Source: Begonia masoniana (lineage: Eukaryota; Streptophyta; Magnoliopsida; Cucurbitales; Begoniaceae). From it: a stretch of 64,000 bases of DNA. Made by a program: the position numbers and the translations under genes. The DNA lies in the NCBI GenBank assembly GCA_022432975.1, contig CM039503.1, forward strand, positions 52,636,466 through 52,700,465, given 5' to 3'. The notes beneath the pieces were generated by a model, which was given only the letters and a program-made list of their open reading frames with translations, did not search any database and had not been told where the DNA came from. Below are positions 22,910 through 36,295 of this stretch, piece by piece (within the stretch, counting starts at the first letter, position 1; each line of letters starts with the position of its first letter).

Positions 22910-22917
22910 ATAGCAAT

Positions 22918-23290
22918 AGCAAGGTTGGAAATCGGTTCAGTTTCAATTTTGAGAAAATCGATTTCGGAACCAAATCCAACCAAGATTAGTTCGGTTGCTG
23001 ATCTCTTTGAAAACCCGATTAAAACCGAATCAAATTTATAATATTTATGTAATTTTTCAGATTTTATATTGAAAATTACAAATTGTTGAACTAAACGAGC
23101 CCAAACCAAACAAAACTAAATCAAAACCAAGTTTAAACCCGGAAAAAAAATAAAAAACCAAAATCAAACTAGAACCGAACCAAACAAACCAAAAATATCA
23201 ATCCGGTTCAGGTTCGGTACCAAAGGCCAATCAGTTTGGATTCCGTTTCAATTGAGAGTGGAACCTAACCGGACCAGACTGATTCCACCT
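22918..23290. repeat. CGGTTCGGTT-type degenerate repeat
   Basis: It starts TTGGAAATCGGTTCAG and ends CTGATTCCACCTC, weakly inverted, with many AACCGAACC words between. It lies next to the hAT element. No target duplication is seen. Confidence 0.45.
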
Positions 23291-23797
23291 CTACTAGGTC
23301 CATATCACTTCGACTCTAATGTTTAAAATCTGATCTTATAATCGAACCGAATCATCATTTTAATGTTATTCTTACAATTGGAAATTTCTTTACCGTCCCT
23401 AGTCATACCTTGCCATTGATAGTGCATTTTCGCTCTTCACTACAAATACAAAAGACGCTATAAAAATCAACCCGAGTATGTATCATATTGAGCAACATTG
23501 GCTTTGCCGGTAATAGTGCAATGTTGAAGGAACTTTGCAGTGTGATAAAAGTGATAGAACAAAATTATGAATTTGTCCTAAAGACGAGCGTGTAGATTTT
23601 AATATACCGAGGTTCATAAAAGTATATATTTACAATATAAACCGGGAAGATTCGCTCTAAGTTTCTTCCCATACATGTATATTAAACAACACATCATAGG
23701 AATACCGTTCATCGTCCTTCACCGAAAACGGAGAATCTAGGCCGATTTTGAGTAGATAAACATTTGAGAAATCCCAAAGGACAGCCACTGACTGCCG

Positions 23798-24860
23798 CTA
23801 TATCTGCCTTGCCGGCGGGTATTGATTGATGGGATCCGATAGGCCCTGCACGGCGATCCTCTCCGAAACGTCGCCTAAAGATTTGAGATTGCATCGTATC
23901 AATGCCTCGAGAAAGTAACACGTCTCGTCCTTTGTGTTCCCGTCCAGCACGTCCACCACAAAAGACTCTACCACTAATGTTCCCGGCACCCCGTCAATAA
24001 CTTCCGGGTGGACTGTCACCACTGAAGAGTAATTCTGCAAAATTTGAGCCGAAGAGTTCAATTGAATACTTCAAATTTGGGTAGCCAACAACGGAGTAAA
24101 CGAAGGTATCGCAGTTCTAAAAAATCAAACTTTTGATCCATTTTTTATGATAAAAGCAATCAAACGATCAATAGGATAATCATCGCATTGGCAATTCCAT
24201 TTTCGCATCGCGTATGAACTGTAACAAGCAGGGAGAAAATCACTGTGAATTAGAGAAATTGAAGAGAATTATACTCTCAGCTGATGATCTCCGCCGACTA
24301 TTCGTACTTGGAGAACGTGTTCGTCTTCGTCGAGCAGCTCCAACCTCTCGGTGCTGGTTGTGGCAGGAAGTCCAGATTTCACATTCACTTCTCTGACACT
24401 TCCTATACCAAGATCTCCTCCCTTCATAACGCATCGGCTCACAAATGGCTTGTATTTTTGGGGCTGATCAAATCTCCTCACCAATGACCAAACCTGATGA
24501 AATTTCATTCAAATATTCAATAAATCTGAAGTTCGTCACTCAGAGAACTAAAAAATCTTCGTGTCATATGTAAATTTTACAATCTCAAACCAACAAGAGA
24601 AGTTCAGATTACAGTCTCAAACTCTCAAAATATGAACTACCCACAAGAAAATTAACCGAAAAAACAAAGAACTGTAAGAATCAGAAGAACAAGAGTGAAT
24701 AATCAGCGGAATCAGACGGGCAAGAACAACGCACAAGATGAACAGGGGCTCTGATGTGCTTCACCAACGTGGAGGTGCATTGATTGTCGTCCGGCATGTG
24801 GACTTGATGTCTCTTTACGTACTGCTCCATCATAACTCCATACCCATCTTCATCGTCCAT
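23798..24860 (-). CDS. PYR/PYL/RCAR abscisic acid receptor (PYL8/9 type)
   Basis: The exons are 24860-24735, 24493-24275 and 24034-23798, giving 193 residues. It starts at MDDEDGYGV (ATG 24860), since the longer upstream frame has no ATG. The START-like fold binds ABA and then inhibits clade A PP2Cs in cytosol and nucleus. Visible landmarks are NQCTSTLVKHIRAPVHL, WSLVRRFDQPQKYKPFVSRC, the gate SGLPA in VKSGLPATTSTERLELL, VVTVHPEVIDG, and the C-terminal helix ETCYFLEALIRCNLKSL. The three-exon layout matches the PYL7-10 subfamily. The latch reads GGDHQL instead of the usual GGDHRL (Arg to Gln, a single G-to-A change). The segment before REVNVKSG has one extra residue (MKGGDLGIGS). A TATA-like run lies at about 25001-25010. 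Confidence 0.93.
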
Positions 24861-26094
24861 CTCTGTAAACCTAAAACTACCTCTCTCGAGCTCCACAGAA
24901 GGATGGAGTAAAAAGTGTTCGTTTTGAGCTTCTGGGCTATGGATTGAAAGCTAAACAGAAAGAGGGTTTCTCAAGAAAACAACAAATCTGATTTAAATAT
25001 TATATAATATTCTTCGCCCACGATCCAAGCCTCCATCACCTGCTGGTCCACTTTCTGTCACACCCCATTCTTGAACCTTTTTTCTCCTGTTATCCAATCT
25101 TATCTCCACCGTCCACTCTCTCTCTCTCTAATCTCTCTTATCTTTTCCTCTGATTGGTCGGTCCCAGATCTTCTCTTTTTCCGTTTTGTTTGAACGTATA
25201 GGCTTTAACAAAAAGGAATCAACTTTGAACCCACCCTGTTTTTATTTGTCCTAAATTTCATATTTTTTGAAAAGGTTGTCTTAAAGGATAATCTCTTTTT
25301 TTCATATCTCCTCTGTTAAATTTGATACCTTCGTTCTATCTGATTAGCTTGATGTGCATATATCTTGGGACCACGTTCTTCTTGTTCTTGTTTTGTTTAG
25401 AGTTCAATTTCTCGTAATCAATCCATTTTTCTTGGGTTTAGTAGTGTTCGATAAATAATTAGATCAAAAATTAAAAGTTTACGCAGTTTCATCAATAAAT
25501 TTTAACGAGAATGTCACGTCTTCTAATTCGTATCGACATCAGCATGTCTACGTTAATAAAAATATGATATTTGATTAGTAATATATTTTATTAAATTTTT
25601 TAAATGAGAAAAATAATTCTTTTATAAAAATAAAATAATGAAAATTTTGAAATTATAAATTATAGGGAGAATATTCTTTTTTTATTCAATAAAAGATCTT
25701 AGGTTGATGTGTGCTACACAAGGGTTTTATTAATGAGTAACGTTTGACTTTTTCATGTGCAGAAAGAAAAATAATTTAAATTAATGTAAGTGAAAAAACA
25801 GGTGTCATTCTGTGGGGTTATGAAAAAGAGTACAAAGTGAAGCAATTAATCATTATTATAATAGACCGACCTTGAATAATAAATATAATAAATTATACGA
25901 TTTAAAATCGATAAAACGCATTTTGCACTTTAAATATAAGGTATTCGAACAACTAATATTCTAGCTTCATTCGATCATTTCATGTCATTCCTCGACAAAC
26001 AAAAAAAAAAAAAGCTTAGGACATCAGCTATCTCGACTCGACTCGACTCTGTAAATTAAAGAGTGTAATGTGCACATCACCAAATTAAAATTTA
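24861..26094. other. PYL upstream region and AT-rich intergenic DNA
   Basis: This contains a CT-rich patch near 25110-25140 that may belong to the PYL promoter. No gene is seen. Confidence 0.55.
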
Positions 26095-26464
26095 GGGTAA
26101 TTATCGATTTATAAAGTAAATAAGAAACTGAGATTAATTTTAAACAAATACCAAACGATATTTGATTTATTTGAAAATTTGTTCACATGTTCACCACATC
26201 ATAGGTAGATAATAAAAAAAATTGTTGTGATTGATCACAAAAATTTTCAAATTATCTTCTCATTAAGTAGTAAACATGTGGTAAAAATTTCAATTGAATC
26301 CAATATCGTTTGGTAATTGTTTAAATGAAGGTTTAACGAAATTGTTGATAAAAAGTTAAAACTGATAACAGAATCAAAATACAATGTCTGATATGTCGAT
26401 TTTTTTAGTACAGAGGATTAACTGAAATAAAATGCATAATACATGGTTAAAATCGATAATTACC
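26095..26464. mobile_element. Mutator-like MITE with perfect 10-bp target duplication
   Basis: The ends are GGGTAATTATCGATTT and AAAATCGATAATTACC (inverted). The flanks TTAAAATTTA at 26085-26094 and 26465-26474 are identical. Inside, 26138-26325 is itself a palindrome (ACCAAACGATATT ... AATATCGTTTGGT). It contains TTCACATGTTCACCACATCAT, which resembles the arms of the foldback element at 13250-14600, suggesting one family. Confidence 0.78.
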
Positions 26465-26474
26465 TTAAAATTTA

Positions 26475-29400
26475 TATGAAATGTTTTACACTAACGAAGC
26501 AATCATTAATATCATCAAATTTAGATATACTTAGGTTGAAATTTTATATGAAGGTTCATTTTATGAAACAAGTGATGCGCCACTTTAATTATTTCTGGTC
26601 TTGCCTTGGACAATATGATATCTTAGAGTGTGACTATGAACTTGTAAAGAGTCTAGGTCTAGCAACAATAATGAACAAGATGGACTTAAAAGGGCATTGT
26701 TCATTGAATATGTAATTCCAAATAGGTTATCATCAATTATTCGGAAAAATGTGGTCGAACTAGGTTATGTTCCTTTCATCTTTTTCAAGATACGGGAAAC
26801 AAGTATGAGTCGTTCATGTCATGCAGCATGCGATTGACCTATTATGTCGTGTTTTACGCATTGAGCAAGTATAAACTCCGTGCATTACATGATTTGCATT
26901 AAACGACTATTCTTACAAGGCCAAAAATTCTTAGTTCGGTTCGGTTCCAAAATTAGTTTTTGGTTATTTAAAATCGAACTGATTCCCACCCCTACTCGAG
27001 TATTGCCAAAGTGCACTTTACCCTGAAATCTATCATGAATATGATCATCAAAATAAATAAATTTGGAGCATATTCAAACCAAGTAGGAAAGTCAATGCTT
27101 GTTGCTCGAGATGTTAAACAATTTGAGAATATTTTTTTATCGACAAATATGTTTTGCACTAAAAGTTTAAGAAATATACCTCACACCACTAACAAGCCAC
27201 ACTTTAACACCAAAAAAACCTTACGAGATTTTAAAAAGAAGAATAGTTTATGCACAAGACGAATGACTGGACGAGCATGGTTCTCTCCATCGGAAAGACC
27301 AAATATGCTCAATTTCATTTGATAGCTCTATTGGTTCAGTCTAAAAAACAAGACGATTACTAAGTTAACAAAACCAACTTGAGGAGACAAACTCGATAAT
27401 AAGGAGGTAAAATAATAACAAGCAAGACACGAGTGAATTACCTTTTTAGTAAAAGGTTCAACTCGAAGAAGTTGAATAAAAGCACTTCATCATTTTAGAG
27501 TTAAAATGCGTCGAATGAGTAACTTAGTTTAGTTATACCAATCTCTCAAACCGAGCTCGACCTAACTCTCTATTGTAACGGGTCTAGTCAACTCAGTTCA
27601 ACCACTAATTTGAGTTGAGTCGAAATAGCGAGAGTCTCTCTGCTCAACTCACCTCAACTCATCTTGAGAAGACTTCTAATTGAACTTGTCGGTTTGAGTT
27701 ATGTCATGTATTGTTTTGCAGCAACAAATAATGTGACAATTTTTTTTTTTTTTACAGATGGCTAGATTTGTAACATATTTTTACACTTTTATTTTTATTT
27801 TTTAACGTATCGTTCATTAATTAGTGTAATAATCGAGATAAATTATAAATAATTTTAATATAATATTAATTTTAAAAATAAATAAACGTCACATGAAATA
27901 AAATTAAAAATATAAAAATAGGAGGTAAAAATAGTCCGTTACTTTTGTTTTTTTAACTTATTTAATTTAATGTGATTAGGCAACTAATTTTTGAAACTTC
28001 TATTCTCTTCCGTACATCGACGGCCAATGTTTTGCCACGTTTCCTCCTTTATTTGCTGACACGTCGGCTTCCACGTCTTTAAAATATCAAATCACGATGA
28101 TTAGCTAGCTAAGTACGTCCAAGGAAACAGAAATGCTATTACACGTGGTACTATTTCATTCGTCAACTTTAATAATTATCTGAAGTGACCTTTTTAGTGT
28201 TGATTAATTAATAATCAAGTTTAATTGATTAGATATTTATTAAATTAAATTTCAAAACATTGTGTTTGCTTTATTATCTACCAGGCTCGGCTCAGTGGCT
28301 ATCTTTCCTCCTATATTTTATAAATTAATTAATTTTATGTAATAATTAAAATGAATTATAAATATTTAAAATAATATATTAATTATTAAAATTTGATTAT
28401 ATTTTGTAATTGAGTTTTTAGAATTGCATATTTTTAATTTAATTTTACAATTTATTTTGATAAAAATTACAATTATATTTAATATATGAGTAATATTATA
28501 TTTATCATTTACTTTTATCTTTTAATTATTATATAATTAGACAATCATTAATGGGTATAATTAATGAGTGTCCTTGTACCAATTGATCAGTGTTACGTCA
28601 TGAGTAAAAAATAGACGTAGACGTGACCATTATTTTTATTGTATTTATAATAAAAATAAATTGTAATTTTAGCCATATCACCCTCTAATATAAAAACTCA
28701 AGGGTTTTAATTTGATCGAGCGAGCCATAAATTTTGTCGAGAAATTATTAGTGTATTCCCCTAAATTTGAGAAAATACAAGTGAAATTAAAATTAAAAAA
28801 ATTATAATTAAGAAACAACTATACACCTACCTCATTTTTCCATGTGATGATTGTTTGTTTCCAACTTTAGGGTACATGGTCTCCATAATTTTCCACATGG
28901 CATTGATTGTGCATTGGATCGTACATATATTTTATGTGAATTTATTTTTGGGTAACATTACTTTAAAGTTTCAAATTTCATATGTTTCCTTAGTCTAGTA
29001 AAGAACGAAAGTAAAGCGTTATCCGTAGTGCTCGCGTTTTAGGGGCGGAAATTAGTTCGGTTAAAACCGAACCAAAAATCTCGGTTCCGCATCTACTCTA
29101 GAATCGAAAATCCCAGTTTGGTTATCGGTTCCTTCATTTAAAAACTTATCAAAATTGAACTGAACCGAACTTATAATTTTTATATTGAAAATTTCAAAAT
29201 TGTAAAACTAAATTGAACAAAACCGACCCCAACCAAATTTAAACCAGATAAAACTGAACCAAAATCGGGTTTAAACAAAAAAAAAATTCAAGAAGTGAAA
29301 CCGAACCAAACCAAACAGAATACGGTCCGGTTCAAATTCGATTCCGTGGATCGGTTCAATTAATCGAATTTGTACAATACACTCCTGGTGTCTTACAGCG

Positions 29401-30897
29401 TGGTAACGCTGGGATTCAGCGAGTTACTGTATATATCAGCTTCGATTTTCCATTAATGGCGGCTGGCCTGCTGTCTTGGATGTCAGCGCCGTCGAAAAAG
29501 CAAGCCGAGCGAGCCATCTCCTTGCCCGAAAGACTTCTCATATTTCCTTCAAAATATAATTGTCTCACTTTTGATTCGGGAAAAGCAATTGGCAGTCGTT
29601 GTTTGGTGAGATTTTTTTCACTCTGCTTCTCGTCAGACTACACCTGCTCAGCTGTTCCTAATAATGTCATTGCAAATCTAGACCATCCGGGAGTCTTTCC
29701 CGATTCCTACCAGAAACTTTTTTTTCCTCCATTTTCAGCTTTTTATCGATGTTTTTCTGTCACTGTCGCGACTTTAGTGTTGATAACTATTATGGTTAAG
29801 GCGCTGGTCCATGTTTAACGGTCTGTAACCACTGGAAGGACTGTAGATTGGAGCTTGGAGCTCGGAGCTTGGAATTTGGGATTTTAAATTTGTCGAACTT
29901 ACTAGTTTCGCCATGTTTTTCGAAGGTTCTGAATCTGAGTCATCGGTAAAATTTCTCATATCTCTCACCTTTCTCATATTTTATCCAAATATCTATTTAG
30001 TCTGTTCACTGAAGTGGGATTTTTGAACTTATGGAAATCCTTTCAGTATGAATCTTCTCTTTAAACTGTCGATTGAAACTGTTCACCAGCTTTCTGTGCC
30101 AAAATAGTTTGAATCTTGTTGGTTTAGCTTTAATGTACTCGGCATATTTTGATATCATTCAGTGGAGCTGGTATTTAACGCGAGATTACTTTTTTGAAAA
30201 TATAATTTAGTATCAGGAAAGAATAAATCTCTTCCTATGTCGTTCATGTATCTCTGTAAGATCTGAATCTGCGTTGAAGGAAAACTACAAAATGGATTTG
30301 TGCCAAGTTTATTTCTGCTTTAGAAAGTTTACCATTATCAAAGAAATGTTATGTCCTTGGAGTGTTTTGGAATGTCTTTGGGAGCATTATTCCTCACTGA
30401 ACAAAAGCTTTTTCACTTACCTGTTCAATAAGTGAGTTCATTTTACCTTTCTGCTTCTGGGATATGAATGCTTTATTTGTGCACTTTTTCATCTGTTTAA
30501 GAACTATAAATAACTTTGTTATCATTATGAACTTCATTTTTCACAAGTATAAATGTTTTCTTTAAGATTGATCCCTTAAAATGCGATTAAGCTCAAATCT
30601 GGGTGACACAGAACGCTTATTCATTTTATTTAGTTGTTCAAAGAAATTTTCATTGTTTGAAATGCTTGATTCATTTGTAATTTCCTTATCAATTGATCTT
30701 TTACCTCTTTGTTTTGGCCATGTAAATCATAAGAGAAGAATCTTCTGATTTCAGGTGAAACCTGAAAGACCTATGTAGTTTGAATGCCCCATGTACATTG
30801 AAAGATTTTCGTAACTGCTGAACTATCGGGTTTCATTGCAAGAGGAGAATGCCTTAGCCAAATTAAGAGCTGTGGTCATTCCACATTCTTCTGATAT
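26475..30897. other. gene-poor AT-rich DNA
   Basis: Short frames at 26443-26715 and 27011-27322 have no recognisable motif. GGTTCGGTT-type repeats lie at 26935-27000 and 29040-29370. About 29800-29945 ends in a plausible splice donor (CATCG|GTAAAA) and could be a 5'-UTR exon of the gene at 30898. A 120-codon ATG frame at 29456-29818 is not recognised and may be part of that leader. Confidence 0.5.
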
Positions 30898-33757
30898 ATG
30901 ATGACAGAACAGGTGATCATTTCATAACTCTATCAAATGACTCGTATAATGAAGTCACCACTGTTTCCATTCCTCTTGAACTTCAGATACTTTGGAATTT
31001 AGTGTGAAAATTGTAGAGTCTTCACCAATCTTAGTAGAAAAAACAATGCTCAATAGATTTGCCATTGTTTAAAATAATTTCTATTGGGATTTGCAGAGTG
31101 ACCGGGAGTCATCTCAAATGTCACACGAGTTAAAAAACGATAAACCAAATGACTACACAACCGAGGTTTCCATACCAGATGCAGGTTCGGTGTCAGCTTC
31201 AAACAATGATGGCAAAAAAGTTTCTCATCGAGATATTGAATTCGTGAGAGATAATTTTTTGTTGCCTATTTCCGGTTTTACCTTTATTATCTGTTATGGT
31301 TTCTAATCTCTATATTAATGAACTTCAATAACCATCATTGTAGGTCCAGAATTTGATAGAGAGGTGTCTACAACTCTATATGCATAGAGATGAGGTGGTT
31401 AAAACCCTCTCGACCCGGGCAAAAATAGATCCTGGGTTTACGACTCTGGGTAAGCATCTTAATACTCATTAAATGTCTCTAAATCAAGTGTTACTTTTAA
31501 TCTATTGTGCTAAATTATGGCACCGAATGTTATTTGTTGGGGTTGAACTTGAACTTAAAATTGTCATCTATCAAACCAGTTCATTGTCATTTGCGGTGAA
31601 AGAAATTCCTTAGATCTTGTCCTTAATACTTAAGTCTTATGGGGCATTTTAATTTTAATGATAACTTCATATTCTAGAAGTGGATTTTTTTTTTTTTTTA
31701 ATTCAGTGTGGCAGAAGTTGGAAGAAGAAAATGCTGATTTCTTCAGGGCGTATTATATCAGGCTACTGTTGAAAAAACAGATTCTCCTGTTTAACCATTT
31801 GCTTGAGCATCAATATCTTCTCAGGAAGTATTCCATTCATCCAAAAGTTCCACCAGTACCTATTAGGCAGGGGATTCATCCTATTCCTGGTAAGTTCAGT
31901 GTAGATTCCTTTAAGTTTGATGGAAAAAGTTTTTAATTGTTTTACCAGTAGAAGTTTTCATACCACCACTTGTTTGCAGTTAACAATTTACCTCTGGGAT
32001 ACCCAGTCTTTCAACAACCTCAAATTCCAATTCCTGGTCAACCTCATCATCTTTCCATGGGATCTGGAATATCAAGCTGTCATGTGGTTAATGGAGTTCC
32101 TGCACCAAGCAACTTTCATCATATACGGATGAATTCTGAGAATGGGTAATATTTTTCACGTCATCTGTGTATTCAAATCTTAATTTAAATTGGTTATATT
32201 TTTTAAGTCAACTCTCTAATCAATCTTCATTTATCATTGATTCATATTCTATAGAGAGAATTTTATCATATGTTGAACCTTTTGTTTTTCATTCATGAAT
32301 TATAGAATTCCTTTGTGCATTGCCTTTTAAAATTGTTAACTTCTCCGGTAGTCCTACGGCTATTCTGTTTCATAAGTAAAGTTTTATGTTGTTGTGTGCC
32401 TGTTTGCATAGAACCTCTATGAAATGTGATAATTGGATATGTATACTGTAAATGTTACTCTTCTAGATGTTGGGCAAGATCTTAAATCAGTTAATTCATT
32501 TCATTTTGTGATTTCGGCTTATTGTTCCTGCCTTTGTTATTGTTGCTGCAGTATGCTGATGGACAATAGTCCCTCTGATATGGAAGCTGGTATTCCACCA
32601 AACACCGGGATGTTATCCAAATCAGAAATGCCTATGAGTCTTTTATCAGGAGAATCAAGTGGTAATTTTCCATTTACAGCATCAGAGTTGTCTGGAATCG
32701 GACTTGAGACTTCAGAGCTCGATGCACCATTTGCATCTGATGTCACAAGCTCAAGAGATTTACAATTTGGAGCAGATAGTGATCCTGGGCATTCCAGGGA
32801 TTCTCGCAGAGCATTTGATCACATTCAGTGGAATTTCAGCTTATCAGATCTCACAGCCGACTTATCAAGTTTGGGAGGTATATTTTGAGCTTATTTTCAT
32901 GCACATTACGCAGTGCTTTTCAAATGTACTTAGCTTGTTGTGGAATGTTCTGAAAACTACCTCGTGTTTGTCATCTTAGCCTGAAAGAGATTTGCCAACA
33001 CAGCCTACTGAAGGGAATGGAAATAATTTCAAATAATTATATGCCTGCAAAAAATTATATTCTTATTATTTGGTTCCTCTTCATTTCCATTTTCTCTGAT
33101 TATTGGTTTCAATGAAATTCCACCCTGCATTAGATACATGTCCATGCCTTGATTGAATAAATGGGGGTGTTTGATGTTACAAAGTCATTGCCTAATTTAA
33201 GCTGTTGACAGATTTGAGCTGCAGGAAATTCTACGTGTATTCACGTGCCTATTGTGAAGAATAAAGTCAATTTTTATAATTTATGATCTTTATTTAAAAT
33301 TTTTGTTTGATTGACTCTACATCTGAATATCGGTTTACCTTTGTAGATTTTGGAGCGTTGGAAACCTATACAAATTCTCCATTTCATCCATCTGACAGTG
33401 AAATTTTGCTAGAGTTTCCTGAGCCGGAAGACATAGGTATCCATTGCTTCACGAACATGATCCCATTTTACATTGTTTAGTCTGTTATGTTCATGGCTTA
33501 AAGTTATTTTGATTCAACCTAAAAAGTGTAGCTCACTCATATACGCATGCAAATATATGTAGTGATATAATAGAATCACATCCACTCAAATTACTCCAAC
33601 TAACAAGTCAATGATCTAAATGGAATATATGTATTACTTTGTAGTCATCTACTAACAGCTTGATCTTTTCTCAGTGGAGGAGTTCTTTGCTGACTCTGTA
33701 CCCGAACCACAATGCACTCAGTCGGACGAGGAGATATCACAGACAAACGAGAGCTGA
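30898..33757 (+). CDS. plant-specific TIGR01589-domain protein of unknown function
   Basis: The exons are 30898-30912, 31097-31243, 31344-31449, 31707-31889, 31980-32145, 32552-32877, 33347-33436 and 33675-33757, giving 371 residues with all junctions GT-AG. The start MMTEQ in a tiny coding exon is inferred from frame. The core (exons 2 end to 4) is the short plant-specific domain TIGR01589: HRDIEFVQNLIERCLQLYM, EVVKTLSTRAKIDPGFTTLV, WQKLEEENADFFRAYYIRLL, LLKKQILLFNHLLEHQ. The rest is Pro/Ser-rich with an acidic end (EILLEFPEPEDIVEEFF). No biochemical role is established to my knowledge. An AATAAA lies at 33910. Confidence 0.87.
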
Positions 33758-34824
33758 TTTTAGTTATAAGGTAGGATAAGGGGCGAACATGGATCAATCA
33801 TTAAGACTTCTCATGTTTTGCTAGGCGTTTCATGGATTTGTAATGGACAAATTCAGTCGTCTGGGCACTTTAGTTGGCTAGTCATCTCTGTAGAATGTTA
33901 CAGATGAGAAATAAACTATCAGGTGTCAGCTTTTGATTACTTGTTGTACATGACTCTTTCTCTTTTCTTTTGCCTTTTTAATAATTCATAGTCTCTCTTT
34001 TGTTTGCTTGTAGCTTTATTTTGATTTTTACATCCGCTCATAATTGTTGACTTAGCAAATCGTTTTTCATGATTGTCTTTTGTTTCACAACTAAATATAA
34101 TTTTGTACTTGAGTTTGATGCACACTAAAATCTGTCTAGTCCCTTAGTTTTATTTAGCATGATCAATCTTACGCGTGTCTTTATGTAGACTTTTTGTGTA
34201 TGCTTTCAAATTTGCATTTTCTCCTTGTTTTTGTTTCATTTGATTTGGGGTAGACAAGGAATTGTTTCTAACTTTGTATCTGTTGAGCAGAAGACACGCA
34301 ATTGCATCGATCTGATTTGTACACACAAGGCTCGGGCATCGGTACGTTGACTCGTATTCATGCATATTTATGAGATCTACTGTATATTAACATTAAGATT
34401 ACTCATCATTATACTTGTGAGCTTCTATATTGTGGAATCTAATAGTGCAAGATTCGAATATTCAAACCATGTCTATGCATAGATCATCATTATTGGAAAG
34501 AACATCCTTGAACTCAGCTTATTGTTTTGTTCTAAGCCACTACAATATATCTCTCTCTGTTACCATGAGATTTCTCTCCCATATACTATGCCTTTTCATT
34601 TAGACGATATTGCACGTATAAGCGCTCGACCCTGCAAAAAAAAAAAAACAGAGTGGCATCCGTGTTGAAAATTGCCTATGATGATTGTACAATGATAATG
34701 TTACCATATCAGATGCATGTCTAGATTGTGAACATCCCGATATGTGATTCATTAGTATCAAGTGGTGTCGGTTTATTAGTTAGAGAGACTTCATCTTTAG
34801 AGAGAGAAAGATATGGAGAAGTAA
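33758..34824. other. intergenic, two 3' flanks
   Basis: This is the convergent space between the TIGR01589 gene and the nsLTP gene. It is AT-rich with poly-A runs, and no gene is seen. Confidence 0.6.
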
Positions 34825-35190
34825 TTACTTGGAGCAATCGGTTTTGTTTGAGACTGGCGGAAGAACGATTGGTACGCCACAATCCTTAGGAACAACGGAG
34901 ATGCGGCTGGGGTCATAATGACCAATTGAGATGAGAAGTTTTTTGATGCAATTACAGGCAGCTTCTCTATCTGGTTTTGTCAGAACTTGTGCAACGAGAC
35001 CCTTGACGCCCGTACAACAACCAGCCGATGGGGTCTTATCGTTTCCTTTGATAAATCCGACGCACCCTGCTAAGTCAGTTGACACGGTGGTACATGAAAC
35101 TGCGGAGGGGGATTGAGCTCGAACCATGGTGCTTGAAATGAGCAGGAGAACGGCCAGCAGTGCGGCTGATTGAACCATGGCTGAGTCCAT
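34825..35190 (-). CDS. non-specific lipid transfer protein, type 1-like
   Basis: This is a single-exon frame of 121 residues. Residues 1-25 are a signal peptide (hydrophobic LLAVLLLISSTMV, cleavage near VRA|QS). The mature part has the eight-cysteine pattern C-X9-C-X14-CC-X19-C-X-C-X22-C-X14-C of nsLTPs. These fold into four helices around a lipid tunnel and are secreted to the cell wall or cuticle. The type 1 assignment rests on spacing and size. A second in-frame Met lies at residue 5. A TATA box is about 45 bp upstream. Confidence 0.9.
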   Translation of the reverse strand: MDSAMVQSAALLAVLLLISSTMVRAQSPSAVSCTTVSTDLAGCVGFIKGNDKTPSAGCCTGVKGLVAQVLTKPDREAACNCIKKLLISIGHYDPSRISVVPKDCGVPIVLPPVSNKTDCSK

Positions 35191-35234
35191 CTATTGCTAG
35201 TGGTTCTGATTTTTGAGTTATGGAGGGGACTGTG

Positions 35235-35241
35235 TTTTATA
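35235..35241 (-). promoter_or_regulatory. TATA box of the nsLTP gene
   Basis: The minus strand reads TATAAAA, 45 bp before the ATG. Confidence 0.6.
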
Positions 35242-36295
35242 CTGTGTTTTTGGCTGTGGTTTAGGTGCATAATCACACTAGATTCATGATGGTGAGGTTG
35301 AGTGTCTGAAATAATCAGCTCTTTTTCATGGCTCTAATTCTGTGTGACGGACTTTGGGGGATTGACGGATCAAACGAGATCATGTTTAGGAAATAATAAT
35401 TTCATTGATATGTGAAGTGTAAGATTACCTAAATACATCGTTTGTTTTAATATTTGTGTAGGCTTAACTTCAGAGAATCGATACAATTTGTCCTCGATTG
35501 TATTTTTGTGTTTTTTTGGAAATATAATGTTAGATTTACTTTTTAATTCTACACTCTAATTAATTGATGAAATTTATATCTTATTTTGTTTATTTATAAT
35601 TTATCTTAATTATTACATCAACGTTGTAACAAATCTCTTCTTCCCAGTAAGATATTGTTCGCTTTGGGTGGACTACGGCCCTCACATATTTGTTTTTTCA
35701 ACGAAGATTTAGCAAGTGGTCACCCAACTTCGAAGTTCTGATGGGATCCGGTGTAATTGTGTTTCAAAACGCGTCTTACTATCTTTAGAATAAATCTTTT
35801 TACATATGAAACCTTTACATCTTCCCCCCAAGTGATATGGGATTGCGTCCAACCCCCTCTCTGGTTGTCATAAAGGTTAGAATTAGAAGATAAATCTAGC
35901 ATTACCATTTTTATTAGGACATGATCAATTAGAAAATGTGGTATATTCGTGTTAAATTTAACGAATAAAATGTGTTGATTTGTCACTGAAAATAGTCAAG
36001 GGTTTCATCTATAAATAACACTAAACGTTAATGTTTAAATTATAATTTACTCTGAACGTAACAATAAATCTTATGTAACGTCCAATTGTTTTGAGCTTAT
36101 CAACCACATGCAAGGGTCTGTCTCACTGTTGAATTACACGACTCTCGGGTCTTTATTTGGTCTACTAAGGCGTATGTTTTATTAACATAAGGTCGGGTAA
36201 TAATAACTCAAATGAAATCGACAAAATTATTATTGAATATGAAATTAGGACATTAATTGAAAAATCAAAACTATGAACAATAATAAATTCAAAAG
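35242..36295. other. AT-rich intergenic DNA
   Basis: This is the nsLTP upstream region. No gene is recognised. Confidence 0.55.

Noticed and set aside
26443..27322. Two frames of 90 and 103 codons in the gene-poor region
   Set aside because: They are AT-driven, the first overlaps a MITE end, and neither shows a domain.
29456..29818. 120-residue ATG frame as a separate gene
   Set aside because: No motif or family is recognised, the frame ends are arbitrary, and it may be leader of the gene at 30898.
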